A stretch of DNA of 64,000 nt, from NCBI RefSeq assembly GCF_900774055.1, contig NZ_CAAGSW010000002.1:1-64000 (forward strand), given 5' to 3'. Made by a program: the position numbers and the translations under genes. This document shows positions 25,520 to 35,622 of the stretch, piece by piece. Position 1 is the first letter of the stretch; the number at the start of each line of letters is the position of its first letter. Below the pieces are notes generated by a model. That model made no database searches. It was not told the DNA's origin and saw only the letters and a program-made list of their open reading frames with translations. The DNA comes from Methanococcoides sp. AM1. GTDB lineage: Archaea > Halobacteriota > Methanosarcinia > Methanosarcinales > Methanosarcinaceae.

Positions 25520-26884
25520 TCACTGGGAGGATGGCAATATGATGTCAACTCCGGAACTTCTGACCTCGAATTGCCGGATACCGGTATCGTGTGCACTTCC
25601 ACGCATTTTGAGTACGGAAATCGTCTTTTCGGTATGTGCTTCTTCTTCTCTCAGCGAAAGCAGGACAGAGGAATCCATTCCATAGTCATTGACATCCCGT
25701 ATCGTTTCGTTCACATCCGTTCTTTGTGCAAACATTGCTGTGATGCCGTTAGATCTGAATATATCTGCAAGGAGTTTGATATGGTCCTTCGCATCAAAAG
25801 GTGTCATCAGGTCGTTGAATACATGAATATCGTCCACAAAAATACGTTTGATTCCCATTTCCTTTATCATTGAACGGAGTTTGATAGCGTGTTCTCCAGC
25901 TTCAAGATCGTAAGGGTTGGTGTAAAGGACCTTGACGAGTCCGGATGCAATATGGGTGCTGATGTCATGCCCGATAGACCTCGCATTGTTGATCGTCTGC
26001 TTATCGGATTCGACAAAAGACACGATCATGCCTTTTTCACCGGAGCTTGCCCCTTCTGCAATGAACTGGGTTCCGATTGTGGTCTTGCCGGCACCACAGC
26101 TTCCGGATATGAGCATTGTGGAACCTTTGAAAATCCCTCCTTCTGTCATATTGTCAAGCCCGGAAACACCTGTTGAAACACGGGTGGTTGAATATGGTAT
26201 ATCAGGTTCAGGCAGTTCCTGTTTGTGGAGTATCACTCCTTCATCTGTTATTGTAAATGGATGTTTGCCGGTCCTGTACCCCTGACCTCTCAGTTTAAGT
26301 ATCTCAAGATGGCGCACCCGGCGTTTGTTGACTTCATCATCAGAAAGGTAAATGACACCATCGGAAACATGGCTCAGGTCGCTTGTCATAAGTTCTTCTT
26401 TTGTGAACTCTCCGGTGGCGATTACCAGGGCGTCCCATTTTTTCATGCGCAGGAACAGGTCATAATAGAACCTGCGTTTCGCTTCCTTATCAAGCGTGCT
26501 GCCAATAGCTGTTATAGGGTCAATGACAATTCGATCGGGCTTTATTTTCTCGATGGATTCCTCAAGGTTCCACATGAAAGAATAGATTCCTTTGTCAAGT
26601 GTTTCGGTGCCGATAGGTATGTAGTTCATATTACCGGTGGAAAGCAGGGAAATATTGTAAAAACTGAGCTTTGACATGAAGTTGTTGACCATTGCAATAG
26701 GCTCGTTCAATGAAGTAACATACATACATACTTCTTTTTTCTCGGAGGCCGTGAAGATCGACTGCATTGCAATTGTGGTCTTGCCAGAACCCGCAGGACC
26801 TGCTATCAGTATAGCAGAAGGTTTTGGGAATCCACCTTTCAGGATCTTATCAAGCCCCAATATCTCAGATCGCATCAGATTCAT
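25520..26884 (-). CDS. KaiC-like ATPase with two RecA domains
   Basis: The 454-residue protein has two KaiC-type domains. Domain 1 carries GPAGSGKTT (residues 29-37) and IDPITAIGS; domain 2 starts at STGVSGLDNMTEGG (about 235) and carries GSCGAGKTT (about 258-266). Both P-loops are intact, unlike the degenerate protein at 6765-7529. Archaeal double-KaiC proteins are signalling or DNA-associated ATPases; no clock role is implied as KaiA and KaiB are absent here. An AGGTG site lies 7 bases before the ATG. Confidence 0.88.
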   Translation of the reverse strand: MNLMRSEILGLDKILKGGFPKPSAILIAGPAGSGKTTIAMQSIFTASEKKEVCMYVTSLNEPIAMVNNFMSKLSFYNISLLSTGNMNYIPIGTETLDKGIYSFMWNLEESIEKIKPDRIVIDPITAIGSTLDKEAKRRFYYDLFLRMKKWDALVIATGEFTKEELMTSDLSHVSDGVIYLSDDEVNKRRVRHLEILKLRGQGYRTGKHPFTITDEGVILHKQELPEPDIPYSTTRVSTGVSGLDNMTEGGIFKGSTMLISGSCGAGKTTIGTQFIAEGASSGEKGMIVSFVESDKQTINNARSIGHDISTHIASGLVKVLYTNPYDLEAGEHAIKLRSMIKEMGIKRIFVDDIHVFNDLMTPFDAKDHIKLLADIFRSNGITAMFAQRTDVNETIRDVNDYGMDSSVLLSLREEEAHTEKTISVLKMRGSAHDTGIRQFEVRSSGVDIILPSSQ

Positions 26885-27038
26885 TATAGCACCTACAATA
26901 TATATTTAAAACAATTTCTGTGACCACTGTATTAAAGGTTATGTTATATACAGGGAATTGACCATGAAGTCCATCTGACTACAACCTTTCTCACTTGACC
27001 ATAAATGGTTCTGTAATAATTTTTATTTGCGAATTATT

Positions 27039-27971
27039 TCACATTACATTCTCACTTACATTAACTGTGAATGATACATCTTCTGTTGTTCTTCCATTAG
27101 ATAGTATCTCTATATTTAGAATATATTCACCTGAAGGTAGATCTGGACTTGTCTTTACAGTAATGTGTGAGGTGTAATTTTCAAAATTTTTGGCTATAAA
27201 ATTGGAAGGTTCTATATTAACGGTTAAACCTGCTGGTATTGGCAATGCGTCGCTTTTGTCTGTTGTTCTGTGGACATCGTAGGAAATATCTCTAATTCCC
27301 ATTCCTCCTGTATGGTATGTACAATAAGTTTCCCCGTTTTGTCCAGCTTCCAATGTTATTGACTCATTCTGAAGAGTCAGATATGGCTGATAAAATCCTG
27401 AAGCGCCTGGTACAGTTTCTTCACCTTCCACTAAAACTCTTACCCAATCGTTGCTTCTGCTTCGACTTTCACCTTCAAAATTCGCTTGTATATATAATGT
27501 GTATTCAGTTCCGGCACCATGGAATGCGAGTTCCGGAGTTGTATTGATTATGAGTTTTGAAGTATAATTATCATGAGGTTGTGCAATATATCCGGAAGGC
27601 TCTATACTGACGCTTAAACCATCTGCCATCCCTATATCTTCGGTTTCATACACTTTTTTTACTCGATATATATTATAGCTGACTTCTCCAGGTCCACTAT
27701 TTCTGGAATAAAGCGTATAATTGGTAACATCTAGCTCCCCGGGCTTTAGACGAATGAAATTTGTATGGAATCCTCCAATAGGAACAGTAATTAATTCTGT
27801 TGTTGAAGCCAATTCGTTTTGGAATTCCATATATGAAGTGTTATTTTGAGTTTGATCGGATGTATTTTCAGGAGTTGGCTTGAATTCTTTTGGCTGTAAG
27901 GTGTCTTCTGAAAGGTAATTCAATACAAATATTGTACTTGCACATAAAATTACAATTCCTACTATTCTCAA
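27039..27971 (-). CDS. Secreted protein with two tandem beta domains, unknown function
   Basis: The product has an N-terminal signal or anchor helix (about residues 4-19), a Thr/Asn-rich linker, and two repeats of one domain, about 65-185 and 195-308. Both contain a matching core: GLSVSIEPSGYIAQPHDNYTS in the first and GLTVNIEPSNFIAKNFENYTS in the second. Each looks like an Ig-like or NEAT-free beta-sandwich. Many NxT/NxS sites suggest glycosylation. I see no C-terminal anchor. It is single and AT-rich compared with neighbours; function is unknown, probably cell surface. Confidence 0.75.
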   Translation of the reverse strand: MRIVGIVILCASTIFVLNYLSEDTLQPKEFKPTPENTSDQTQNNTSYMEFQNELASTTELITVPIGGFHTNFIRLKPGELDVTNYTLYSRNSGPGEVSYNIYRVKKVYETEDIGMADGLSVSIEPSGYIAQPHDNYTSKLIINTTPELAFHGAGTEYTLYIQANFEGESRSRSNDWVRVLVEGEETVPGASGFYQPYLTLQNESITLEAGQNGETYCTYHTGGMGIRDISYDVHRTTDKSDALPIPAGLTVNIEPSNFIAKNFENYTSHITVKTSPDLPSGEYILNIEILSNGRTTEDVSFTVNVSENVM

Positions 27972-28141
27972 AAGATCTTTTCTTAGCGTGATAACACTCC
28001 CAACAATGCATATAAATTTAGATACATATAATATTTCTAAATATAGTCATACAATTTAATTGCTTTGTAAAAGATGAAATTATTAGATTACCTATAAGAA
28101 GTACTATTCCGAGTTGTCGTTTGACTATAAACTACATTCTT

Positions 28142-28153
28142 TGACTGCAGTCA
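28142..28153. promoter_or_regulatory. 12-bp palindrome upstream of nadE
   Basis: TGACTGCAGTCA is a perfect palindrome in the 294-nt gap between the secreted protein gene and nadE. The rest of the gap is AT-rich, with a TATA-like CTAAATATGG near 28219. It could be an operator but has no known match, so this is weak evidence. Confidence 0.25.
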
Positions 28154-28265
28154 GTCATTTTACTTTAAAGTGGGGGACTTTATGGTCAAGGCCTATATCA
28201 GTCGTATCTGAACATGAAATCTAAATATGGAGCTGTTCATAATAGTACTCCTATTAGATCATCAA

Positions 28266-29063
28266 ATGGAACTTGATAGCATGGATATGGAAAAAGCGAA
28301 GGACATTATTGTGGATTTTATCGGGAAGAAGCTGGGTGAAGCAGGAATACCCGGAGCAGTTGTTGGAATCAGCGGTGGCATTGATTCAGCACTTGTGGCA
28401 TATCTTGCTGTTGAATCTCTGGGTGCTGAGAATGTACTGGGTATCCATATGCCGGAGAATACTACTCCCAAATCCGAAGTAAATGATGCAAAAGAGGTTG
28501 CGGAGAGACTGGGTATCGACCTCAAGGTGATAAATATCTCTGATATCCTTGGTTCTTACAAGAGTATAATGCCTGACATCTCTGAAGCCACAGCTCCTGT
28601 CGACGGGAACCTGAAAGCAAGGATAAGGATGTCTGTACTTTACTACTATGCCAATATGCTTGGCAGGGCTGTGATGGGCACGGGTAACAAGACCGAGATC
28701 CTTCTGGGATACTTCACAAAATACGGTGATGGTGGTGTTGACCTTGAACCGATCGGTGACCTGTATAAGACCGAGGTCAGGGAAATGTCAAAAATGCTTG
28801 GCCTGCCTGAAAGCATACTCAACAAAGCACCTTCTGCTGGACTCTGGGAAGGTCAGACCGATGAAGATGACCTGGGTGTTCCCTATGAGACCATTGACAA
28901 GGTACTGGAACCTATACTTGCAGGTGAAGGGCAGGAACGTGTGAGTACAAGGCTTAGAGTTCCTATGGAAGACATAAGTTCACTGATGAGGCGTTTAAGG
29001 GTCAACATGCATAAAAGGGCAACTCCTCCGATAGCTGATCTCGATGAGCTTCGGGAAGACTGA
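28266..29063 (+). CDS. nadE: NH3-dependent NAD synthetase
   Basis: The enzyme amidates nicotinic acid adenine dinucleotide to NAD. It shows the PP-loop GISGGIDSAL (about residues 36-45), KARIRMSVLYYYAN, and the GTGNKTEILLGY(F)TKYGDGG region (about 140-160) of NadE. No glutaminase domain is present, so it is the ammonia-using form. The ATG at 28266 gives 265 residues, normal length; an upstream ATG at 28227 adds a hydrophobic unconserved extension and an ATG at 28281 is also possible. It converges with tiaS. Confidence 0.94.
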   Translation: MELDSMDMEKAKDIIVDFIGKKLGEAGIPGAVVGISGGIDSALVAYLAVESLGAENVLGIHMPENTTPKSEVNDAKEVAERLGIDLKVINISDILGSYKSIMPDISEATAPVDGNLKARIRMSVLYYYANMLGRAVMGTGNKTEILLGYFTKYGDGGVDLEPIGDLYKTEVREMSKMLGLPESILNKAPSAGLWEGQTDEDDLGVPYETIDKVLEPILAGEGQERVSTRLRVPMEDISSLMRRLRVNMHKRATPPIADLDELRED

Positions 29064-29074
29064 AAACTGAAAGA

Positions 29075-30370
29075 TTACCTTGACGGGAATATGTTCCCGT
29101 GTTCTTCCTCTTTTTCTTTCATACAACGCACAAGGGGCATTGCCAGATGTCTGCGTGCACATGGAGGGACCTCATATGTACCGGTCTCAAGGTCTCTTTC
29201 CACTTTCACAAGTTCAGCTGAATCTGCAGATGTTCCACACTTCTTGCAGCGATAGCCCTGTCCCTTGCCTGCGGATTTCATATTCTTTCCACATTCCGGA
29301 CATGAAGGGTTAACAGTCTCGTATTTTTCTGCAAGGGATATTATCTTTATTTTTTCGATGTTCAGCGTATTGTTCTTGACACTACCTGAGAAGATGATCC
29401 TGTCTCCTGGGATGAACTTACGGGCAAGTTCCCTGAAGTTCTTGGTAGGCTCATAAGCAGCACAGTCCATCTCATCTCCTGAGTCATCCCGGATGGAAAA
29501 AATAGTATGTCCTCCCCGGATCGTCTGTGGATCAGTTGCCACTGTCACTTCGATTGTGTAGGAATGCAGATCCCTGATATCCGCGATCTTTTCTACAGGT
29601 ATAAGATGAAGGTCTGTTCCCTGGTCTGTCCGGTAGACCATATGACGTTCTACAGGTTCGGAGCTTATCATCTGTGAGGTTCTTGTGACCACATCAATGC
29701 TGTTGCCACGGATGCCGAAAAGCACAGGGTCTCCTGCATGCGGTATGCAGACCACAAGGTCGTTAGCACAGTCCACAGTGTCCCACGTATCCGGGTATGT
29801 TTCCAGATCTGCTTTTCTTACACTTTCCTCATTGACCTCTCTTGGCGTTCCCCATGCATCCTTTTCCCTGTATGCAAGGTATTCGTAAGTGTGATCCCAG
29901 CCGGGATTGAGCATAGCACCACAGGCAGCAAGGGCACCGATAAGGCCTCTTCCATTTTTCAATCCCTTTGATGGCAGGCCAAGTTCTGAAATAAGGTTCT
30001 TTGCATCCTCGATTTCCAGTACCTCGCGTACGGCCTGCATGAAGAAGTTCCCGAGTGCTTCCTTTACTCTTCCCTGTTCACCATCGGGTATGAACACGAT
30101 TCCCGGGTTTGTCATTTCGCTTTGTAGTTCTGCCAGCTCTTCAACCCGTAAGATCACATGTTCCATGACCTTTTCCGGTTCGTTGGTATCAATTTCAAAA
30201 GCTGTAGATGCATTTCCACGAGTCTTGTAGGGTATTGTCGGATTGAGGCGTATGAGTATCGGGCTGTCTATGATATCGCCGTACTCTTTCAGCTCATCCA
30301 TTAGCATTGCACACAGGTATGTAGTGCACATTCCCTCTCTGGAATCGGTATCATCTATAGCTATGATCAT
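29075..30370 (-). CDS. tiaS: tRNA(Ile2) 2-agmatinylcytidine synthetase
   Basis: TiaS attaches agmatine to C34 of tRNA-Ile2 so that it reads AUA. The 431-residue protein starts MIIAIDDTDSREGMCTTY, contains the TCKD-type region, an OB-fold (about 285-345, IRDDSGDEMDCAAYEP) and a C-terminal zinc ribbon CPECGKNMK...CKKCG (about 363-384). This order is typical. The agmatine donor would be supplied by PdaD, encoded at 61607-62149. It is essential in most archaea. Confidence 0.95.
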   Translation of the reverse strand: MIIAIDDTDSREGMCTTYLCAMLMDELKEYGDIIDSPILIRLNPTIPYKTRGNASTAFEIDTNEPEKVMEHVILRVEELAELQSEMTNPGIVFIPDGEQGRVKEALGNFFMQAVREVLEIEDAKNLISELGLPSKGLKNGRGLIGALAACGAMLNPGWDHTYEYLAYREKDAWGTPREVNEESVRKADLETYPDTWDTVDCANDLVVCIPHAGDPVLFGIRGNSIDVVTRTSQMISSEPVERHMVYRTDQGTDLHLIPVEKIADIRDLHSYTIEVTVATDPQTIRGGHTIFSIRDDSGDEMDCAAYEPTKNFRELARKFIPGDRIIFSGSVKNNTLNIEKIKIISLAEKYETVNPSCPECGKNMKSAGKGQGYRCKKCGTSADSAELVKVERDLETGTYEVPPCARRHLAMPLVRCMKEKEEEHGNIFPSR

Positions 30371-30443
30371 GTTCTCTTGTTCCGTGTTCGTTTATATACT
30401 AACAAATACCTTTATATAGATGTGCAAACAATGATTTATCGTC

Positions 30444-31415
30444 ATGACTAAGGATATTCTGATACATCAGATCATTGAGGTATTGGAACGCGCTGATTTC
30501 ACAGTTTCAAATCGATGCAATATCAGGCCTCGGAGCTTTGATCTCGCTGCACGTCAGGATAATACGCTCCTATTCTGTAAGGTCTTATACAACATTGACG
30601 GTCTGAACGAAGAAACTGCCCGGGAAATGATAGCTCTGGCAGAGTATCTTGGTGGTTATCCGATACTGGTGGGTGCAAAGACCCGTGACCAGATGCTTGA
30701 GGATAGCGTAGTGTATATGAGATACGATATACCTGCGGTGAATGTCCAGACACTTTCTGACTATTTTGTAGAGAGTGTTCCTCCGCTTGTATCCGCAGCA
30801 CCCGGCGGGCTGTATGTGTCCATAGACGGTGATGTGCTTAAGAATGCAAGAATGGACATCTCAATGTCACTGGGAGCACTTGCATCCGAGCTTGGAGTGT
30901 CACGTCGTACTATCAGTAAATATGAAGAAGGGCAGATGGATGCTTCAATTGACATCGTATTACATCTTGAGGAAATACTTGATGTTGCGCTTGCAAAATC
31001 CATTGACATCCTGCGCAGCTTTGAGAAAGACCTGGAACCTGCAAGTACCAAGGAAGAAGAGCCAGAGAGGTCCACTCCTCCAAATGACAATATCCTGAAC
31101 TTTATCTATACACTGGGCTATGATGTCCTTTCAACGAACCAGGCACCATTTAAGGCGGTGTCCAAGGACTATTCCAGTACTTTCCTTACGGGAGTGAGCG
31201 AGTACAGCAATGCAATGCTAAAGCGAGCCCACCTCATGAGCAGTATATCGGATGTTATCCAGACACAATCTGTTTTTATTGTGGAAGGTAAGAGCAGGTA
31301 TGAGTCAGTGGAGAACACTGTGCTTATCGAGAGGGATGAACTTAATTCATTATCCGATGCAGACGACCTTGAAACCCTTATCAATGAGAGGGCAAGGCAC
31401 AGAAAGGAAAACTGA
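30444..31415 (+). CDS. Archaeal HTH (Cro/CI-type) regulatory protein
   Basis: The 323-residue protein has an N-terminal nuclease-like fold without evident catalytic residues (about 1-115), then a Cro/CI helix-turn-helix (about 130-185; SLGALASELGVSRRTISKYE) and a C-terminal domain of about 110 residues. The combination matches a widespread archaeal family of putative HTH transcriptional regulators. The regulon is unknown. It is divergently transcribed from tiaS with 73 bases between the starts, which may share regulation. Confidence 0.85.
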   Translation: MTKDILIHQIIEVLERADFTVSNRCNIRPRSFDLAARQDNTLLFCKVLYNIDGLNEETAREMIALAEYLGGYPILVGAKTRDQMLEDSVVYMRYDIPAVNVQTLSDYFVESVPPLVSAAPGGLYVSIDGDVLKNARMDISMSLGALASELGVSRRTISKYEEGQMDASIDIVLHLEEILDVALAKSIDILRSFEKDLEPASTKEEEPERSTPPNDNILNFIYTLGYDVLSTNQAPFKAVSKDYSSTFLTGVSEYSNAMLKRAHLMSSISDVIQTQSVFIVEGKSRYESVENTVLIERDELNSLSDADDLETLINERARHRKEN

Positions 31416-31537
31416 TCGGACGCACTTTTTCATCCTTAAATTGTTTTTTAGTTTTTTCTGAAAAAAACGTGATCCTGAAATTTTCTGCCTATATAATCCC
31501 AAAACTCTAATATATAGCAATCTCGTATGGGTGAGCA

Positions 31538-32146
31538 ATGACTCTCAATATTGCAGTTCTTGTCTCTGGACGCGGTTCGAACCTGCAGTCTATCATTGAT
31601 AATATTGAAAATGGCTATATTCCGGATGCTGCTATCAAAGTTGTTGTCAGTGATAAAGGGGATGCCTACGCACTTGAGAGGGCTAACGATCAAGGTATTG
31701 ATGCGGTATTCATAGATCCTTCGGCTTTTGGTGGAAAGAAGGGATATGAAAAAGAGGTTCTTAGGACGCTTGCGAAATATGATATACAGCTGGTTCTCCT
31801 TGCAGGATATATGCGTATCATTGGCAGGGATGTAATAGAAGCTTATAAGAACCGTATGATGAACATCCATCCCGCACTTTTACCATCCTTCATGGGACTG
31901 CATGCACAGAAACAGGCATTTGATTACGGCGTTAAGGTCGCCGGCTGCACAGTGCATTTCGTTGACGAAGGAATGGATACCGGACCGATCATCCTCCAGA
32001 GATGTGTTCCCGTGCTTGAGGGGGACACCGAGGACACTCTTGCAGACCGCATCCTGGAACAGGAGCATAAGATCTACCCTGAGGCTGTAAAACTGTTCGC
32101 TGAGGACAGATTGAAGGTGGAAGGTAGGATCGTATCTATCTTATAA
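31538..32146 (+). CDS. purN: Phosphoribosylglycinamide formyltransferase (folate dependent)
   Basis: The enzyme formylates GAR with 10-formyl-tetrahydrofolate in purine synthesis. It carries NIAVLVSGRGSNLQ (residues 4-17), MMNIHPALLPSF (about 107-118, with catalytic Asn and His) and the catalytic Asp region VDEGMDTGPI (about 143-152). Length (202) is normal. Use of a folate-dependent enzyme fits the neighbouring glyA, folD and metF/V genes and is unusual in methanogens that rely on methanopterin and PurP/PurT-type alternatives. Confidence 0.95.
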   Translation: MTLNIAVLVSGRGSNLQSIIDNIENGYIPDAAIKVVVSDKGDAYALERANDQGIDAVFIDPSAFGGKKGYEKEVLRTLAKYDIQLVLLAGYMRIIGRDVIEAYKNRMMNIHPALLPSFMGLHAQKQAFDYGVKVAGCTVHFVDEGMDTGPIILQRCVPVLEGDTEDTLADRILEQEHKIYPEAVKLFAEDRLKVEGRIVSIL

Positions 32147-32148
32147 TC

Positions 32149-32160
32149 AATTGATCAATT
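32149..32160. promoter_or_regulatory. 12-bp palindrome between purN and glyA
   Basis: AATTGATCAATT is a perfect palindrome 2 bases after the purN stop, followed by TTAAAA-type sequence that could serve as a TATA box for glyA. The position allows a role as operator or transcript end signal; function is unproven. Confidence 0.25.
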
Positions 32161-32192
32161 TAAAACGATAGCTATCAAAGGAACGATAAACT

Positions 32193-33437
32193 ATGTCTTA
32201 TATCTCAGATATCGACCCAGAAATTGCCAATGCATTGGAATTGGAGGCAAAGCGCCAGGATTACAAGCTGAACCTTATTGCTTCAGAGAACTACACAAGC
32301 CGTGCGGTCATGGAAGCACAGGGCTGCATTATGACCAACAAGTACGCAGAAGGTTACTCCGGAAAGCGCTACTATGGCGGCTGTGAATTCGTTGATATTG
32401 CAGAGACCCTTGCTATCGAGAGAGCAAAGGACATCTTCGGTGCAGAACATGTTAACGTCCAGCCACATTCCGGCTCAGGCGCAAATATGGCCGTTTATTT
32501 CTCCGTGCTCAAGCCAGGCGACAAGATCATGTCAATGGACCTCTCCCACGGTGGTCATCTCTCCCACGGAAGTCCTGTAAGCTTTTCCGGTCAGCTCTAT
32601 GACATCGTCCCATACGGTGTTTCTCAGGAGACCGAGATGCTTGACTACGATGCACTTATGGAGATGGCAAAGAAAGAGAAGCCACAGATGATCGTTGTAG
32701 GAGCTTCCGCATACTCCAGGACAATCGATTTCAAAGCATTCAGGGACATTGCAGACGAGGTTGGAGCATACCTGCTTGCAGATGTTGCACATATTGCAGG
32801 TCTGATCGCTGCCGGTGTTCATCCAAATCCGTTCCCATATGCTGATTTTGTAACAACCACCACACACAAGACCCTTCGGGGTCCAAGGGGCGGAATGGTA
32901 ATGTGCAAGGAAGAGTACGCAAAGGCGATTAATAAGTCCGTATTCCCGGGAATCCAGGGCGGCCCCCTTATGCACATCATCGCTGCAAAGGCAGTTGCAT
33001 TCAAGGAAGCACAGGGCGAGGCTTTCAAGAAGGACCAGGAACAGACCATAAAGAATGCAAAGGCACTTTGTGCAGCACTCCAGGAAAGAGGCTTCGATAT
33101 CGTTTCCGAAGGTACCGACAACCACCTCATGCTTTTGAACCTCAACAAGTACGACATTACCGGAAAGGATGCAGAGGTCGTCATGAGCAAGGCAGGTATT
33201 GTGATCAACAAGAACACAATTCCATTCGAGACCAGAGGTCCATTCATCACCAGCGGACTGAGGGCAGGAACCCCTGCTTCAACAACCCGTGGAATGAAGG
33301 AAGCTGAGATGGTAGAGATCGCTGACTTCTTCGAGACCATTCTCAACAACAAGGATGACGACAAGGTTCTTGAAGCAGTCAATGCGGATGCACAGGAACT
33401 CTGCAGCCGTTTCCCAATATACGAGCACTTGAAATAA
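32193..33437 (+). CDS. glyA: Serine hydroxymethyltransferase
   Basis: This PLP enzyme converts serine and tetrahydropterin to glycine and the methylene-pterin. It shows IASENYTS (about 29-36), [21 protein letters not shown] (split over about 50-70), and the PLP lysine in [14 protein letters not shown] (about 220-233). Length 414 is typical. In Methanosarcina the enzyme is reported to be tetrahydrofolate specific; the purN and folD neighbours support folate here too. AAAGGA precedes the ATG. Confidence 0.97.
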   Translation: MSYISDIDPEIANALELEAKRQDYKLNLIASENYTSRAVMEAQGCIMTNKYAEGYSGKRYYGGCEFVDIAETLAIERAKDIFGAEHVNVQPHSGSGANMAVYFSVLKPGDKIMSMDLSHGGHLSHGSPVSFSGQLYDIVPYGVSQETEMLDYDALMEMAKKEKPQMIVVGASAYSRTIDFKAFRDIADEVGAYLLADVAHIAGLIAAGVHPNPFPYADFVTTTTHKTLRGPRGGMVMCKEEYAKAINKSVFPGIQGGPLMHIIAAKAVAFKEAQGEAFKKDQEQTIKNAKALCAALQERGFDIVSEGTDNHLMLLNLNKYDITGKDAEVVMSKAGIVINKNTIPFETRGPFITSGLRAGTPASTTRGMKEAEMVEIADFFETILNNKDDDKVLEAVNADAQELCSRFPIYEHLK

Positions 33438-33460
33438 ACGTAATTAGAAGGTGACCTTTA

Positions 33461-34321
33461 ATGCCTGACGAGGACCAGACCAAGATCATTGATGGAAGAG
33501 CTGTCGCAAAGAAAGTGGAAGCAGAGGTTAAGACCGGAGTTGAAAAGCTCAAAAGCGAAAAAGGAATAACTCCCGGGCTGGCCACAATTCTTGTTGGCGA
33601 TGACCCTGCATCAAAGATGTATGTGAGGTTAAAACACAAAGCATGTGACCGCGTAGGCGTTTATGCAGAGGATCATCCGCTTCCTGAGTCCACGACACAG
33701 GAAGAACTTCTTGACCTTATCAGTACACTGAACGCAAGGGAGGATATCCATGGTATTCTCCTGCAGCTTCCGCTTCCCCGACATCTCAATGAGCAGGAAG
33801 CAATGAATGCCATTGATCCTGCAAAGGATGCGGATGGTTTCCACCCCTTCAACATGGGCCAGCTTCTCATTGGCATCGAGGAACTTGTGCCATGCACTCC
33901 AAAGGGTGTCATTCGTGCACTTGAGGAATACAACATTGACATACAGGGCAAGCATGCGGTGATCGTTGGTCACAGCAACGTCGTGGGAAAGCCCATGGCA
34001 GCAATGCTTGTGAACAGGAACGCTACTGTTTCTGTGTGCCATGTGTTCACTGAGGATACCTCAAAGTTCACGAAAGAAGCAGACATCCTTGTGGTTGCCA
34101 CAGGTGTGAAACATCTCATCAAGGAAGACATGGTAAAGGAAGGCGCTGTGATCTTTGATGTTGGTATCACGGAAGAGAACGGTAAGGTCTACGGAGACGT
34201 TGACTTTGAGAATGTCATCAAGAAAGCTGCTCTGGTAACTCCGGTTCCAGGCGGAGTTGGTCCTGTGACCATTTCCATACTCATGCAGCATGTCCTGATG
34301 GCAGCACAGAAGACTGCTTAA
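33461..34321 (+). CDS. folD: Bifunctional methylene-THF dehydrogenase/methenyl-THF cyclohydrolase
   Basis: The enzyme interconverts 5,10-methylene-THF and 10-formyl-THF. The 286-residue protein shows [16 protein letters not shown] (about 48-63, with catalytic Lys), the [12 protein letters not shown] motif (about 96-107), DGFHPFNMG, and the Rossmann signature [12 protein letters not shown] (about 166-177), ending with [11 protein letters not shown]. It starts 23 bases after glyA with a GAAGGTGA site, so the two are co-transcribed. Together with PurN it gives a folate-based C1 route for biosynthesis, separate from the methanopterin pathway of methanogenesis. Confidence 0.97.
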   Translation: MPDEDQTKIIDGRAVAKKVEAEVKTGVEKLKSEKGITPGLATILVGDDPASKMYVRLKHKACDRVGVYAEDHPLPESTTQEELLDLISTLNAREDIHGILLQLPLPRHLNEQEAMNAIDPAKDADGFHPFNMGQLLIGIEELVPCTPKGVIRALEEYNIDIQGKHAVIVGHSNVVGKPMAAMLVNRNATVSVCHVFTEDTSKFTKEADILVVATGVKHLIKEDMVKEGAVIFDVGITEENGKVYGDVDFENVIKKAALVTPVPGGVGPVTISILMQHVLMAAQKTA

Positions 34322-34393
34322 AGGCAGTCTGCACTTTTTCTTTTCAATCGTATTATATTTAATTAATGAAAACTCATAATCACTGGTTATACA

Positions 34394-35620
34394 ATGGTTG
34401 TTGACGTTGACATATGTGGCTTGAAAGTTGGTGATGAGCACCCTGTACGCTTAATGGGTGTTATAAACCTGAGCCGTGAATCTTTTTACAAGGGGTCTGT
34501 GGTCGACGCAGATTCCGTTCTTGATGTTGCTTACAAGATGGTTGGCGATGGAGCTACTATCATTGACCTTGGTGCCCGTTCAACCTGGCCGCTGGCCGAT
34601 CCTATCACAAAGCAGGAGGAATGCAACCGCCTTTTGCCTGCACTGGAGATCCTTAAGGACAATCTGGATGCTGTTATCTCCGTGGACACTGTGTTCTCGG
34701 ACATTGCGGAGAAGGCGCTGGAAAAAGGTGCTGACGTTGTCAACGATGTTGCAGGATTTGCAACAGATGGCGGCATGCTGGACGTGGTTGCTGACCACGG
34801 CTGTCCGGCAGTTGTGATGGCAGCGGGAAAACTGCCAGGCGATCCGTTAGGTATGGATGCCATTATGCGTTCCCTTGACGACATCCTCGTGCGTTCAGAA
34901 GAACGTGGAATTGATACTGACCAGCTTATTCTGGACCCCGCCATCGGTAAATGGGTGCCGGAAAAACTTCCTATGTATGACCTTGAGACCATCGACCAGT
35001 TCGAGCGTCTGAAAGTATTCGAAAAACCGCTCCTTGCAGCCATCTCCCGCAAGTCGTTCATCGGTGACCTGCTCAATAAACCCGCAACTGAGCGCCTGTA
35101 CGGCAGTCTGGCAGCAGCAGCGATCGTTGTCCAGAAGGGTGCACACATAATCCGCACTCACGACGTGGCAGAGACACTCGATGTGGTGCAGATCGCAGGC
35201 GCCATACGCAGCAGGCAGCCGGTGGTTGAGGAAAACGGCTTCGAGGTCAGTGTGCTGGACATCGCAAATCCCGACGATGCAGCTCTTGCAATGCGAAACA
35301 TCGGTGTTACCGGTACGGGTTCCATTATCATGAAAGGCAAGACCGTGAATCGTGTACTGCGCATCAGTAACATCACCACAACCGAGGCCCTAATCATAAA
35401 GCAGGAGATCCTGGCACGCGGCGGGGATGCAGCGCTTGAACGTGATGCTGTCTCCCATGAGACCGAGAAGACCGATGTCATTGTAATGGGTACATTGCTC
35501 CAGGTCAGGAAACTTGCCGATAAGCTCGAATGCCAGGCAAGGAACCTTCCGTTGATATCAAAGATGATCAAAGACGCACTGAAACAGGAATCTGATGTGG
35601 AATACTGCTATCTGAGGTAA
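34394..35620 (+). CDS. Dihydropteroate synthase-like protein with C-terminal extension
   Basis: Residues about 1-275 form a pterin-binding TIM barrel: MGVINLSRESFYKGS (about 22-36), DLGARSTWP (about 58-66), VISVDTVFSDIAEKALEKGA (split about 95-115), and SRKSFIGDLL near 218. A further 130 residues follow, with GVTGTGSIIMKGKTVNRVL and ILARGGDAALERDAV, then TDVIVMGTLLQ. In many clostridial and related bacterial DHPS proteins a similar segment precedes the barrel, so the order here appears reversed. It lies in the folate block and directly before metV (2-base gap), so a role in folate or pterin assembly is likely. Actual synthesis of pteroate is unproven. Confidence 0.85.
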   Translation: MVVDVDICGLKVGDEHPVRLMGVINLSRESFYKGSVVDADSVLDVAYKMVGDGATIIDLGARSTWPLADPITKQEECNRLLPALEILKDNLDAVISVDTVFSDIAEKALEKGADVVNDVAGFATDGGMLDVVADHGCPAVVMAAGKLPGDPLGMDAIMRSLDDILVRSEERGIDTDQLILDPAIGKWVPEKLPMYDLETIDQFERLKVFEKPLLAAISRKSFIGDLLNKPATERLYGSLAAAAIVVQKGAHIIRTHDVAETLDVVQIAGAIRSRQPVVEENGFEVSVLDIANPDDAALAMRNIGVTGTGSIIMKGKTVNRVLRISNITTTEALIIKQEILARGGDAALERDAVSHETEKTDVIVMGTLLQVRKLADKLECQARNLPLISKMIKDALKQESDVEYCYLR

Positions 35621-35622
35621 TC

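Noticed and set aside
32532-33125. Open frame of 197 codons antisense to glyA
   Set aside because: It is fully inside a well conserved glyA; composition is typical of an antisense shadow.
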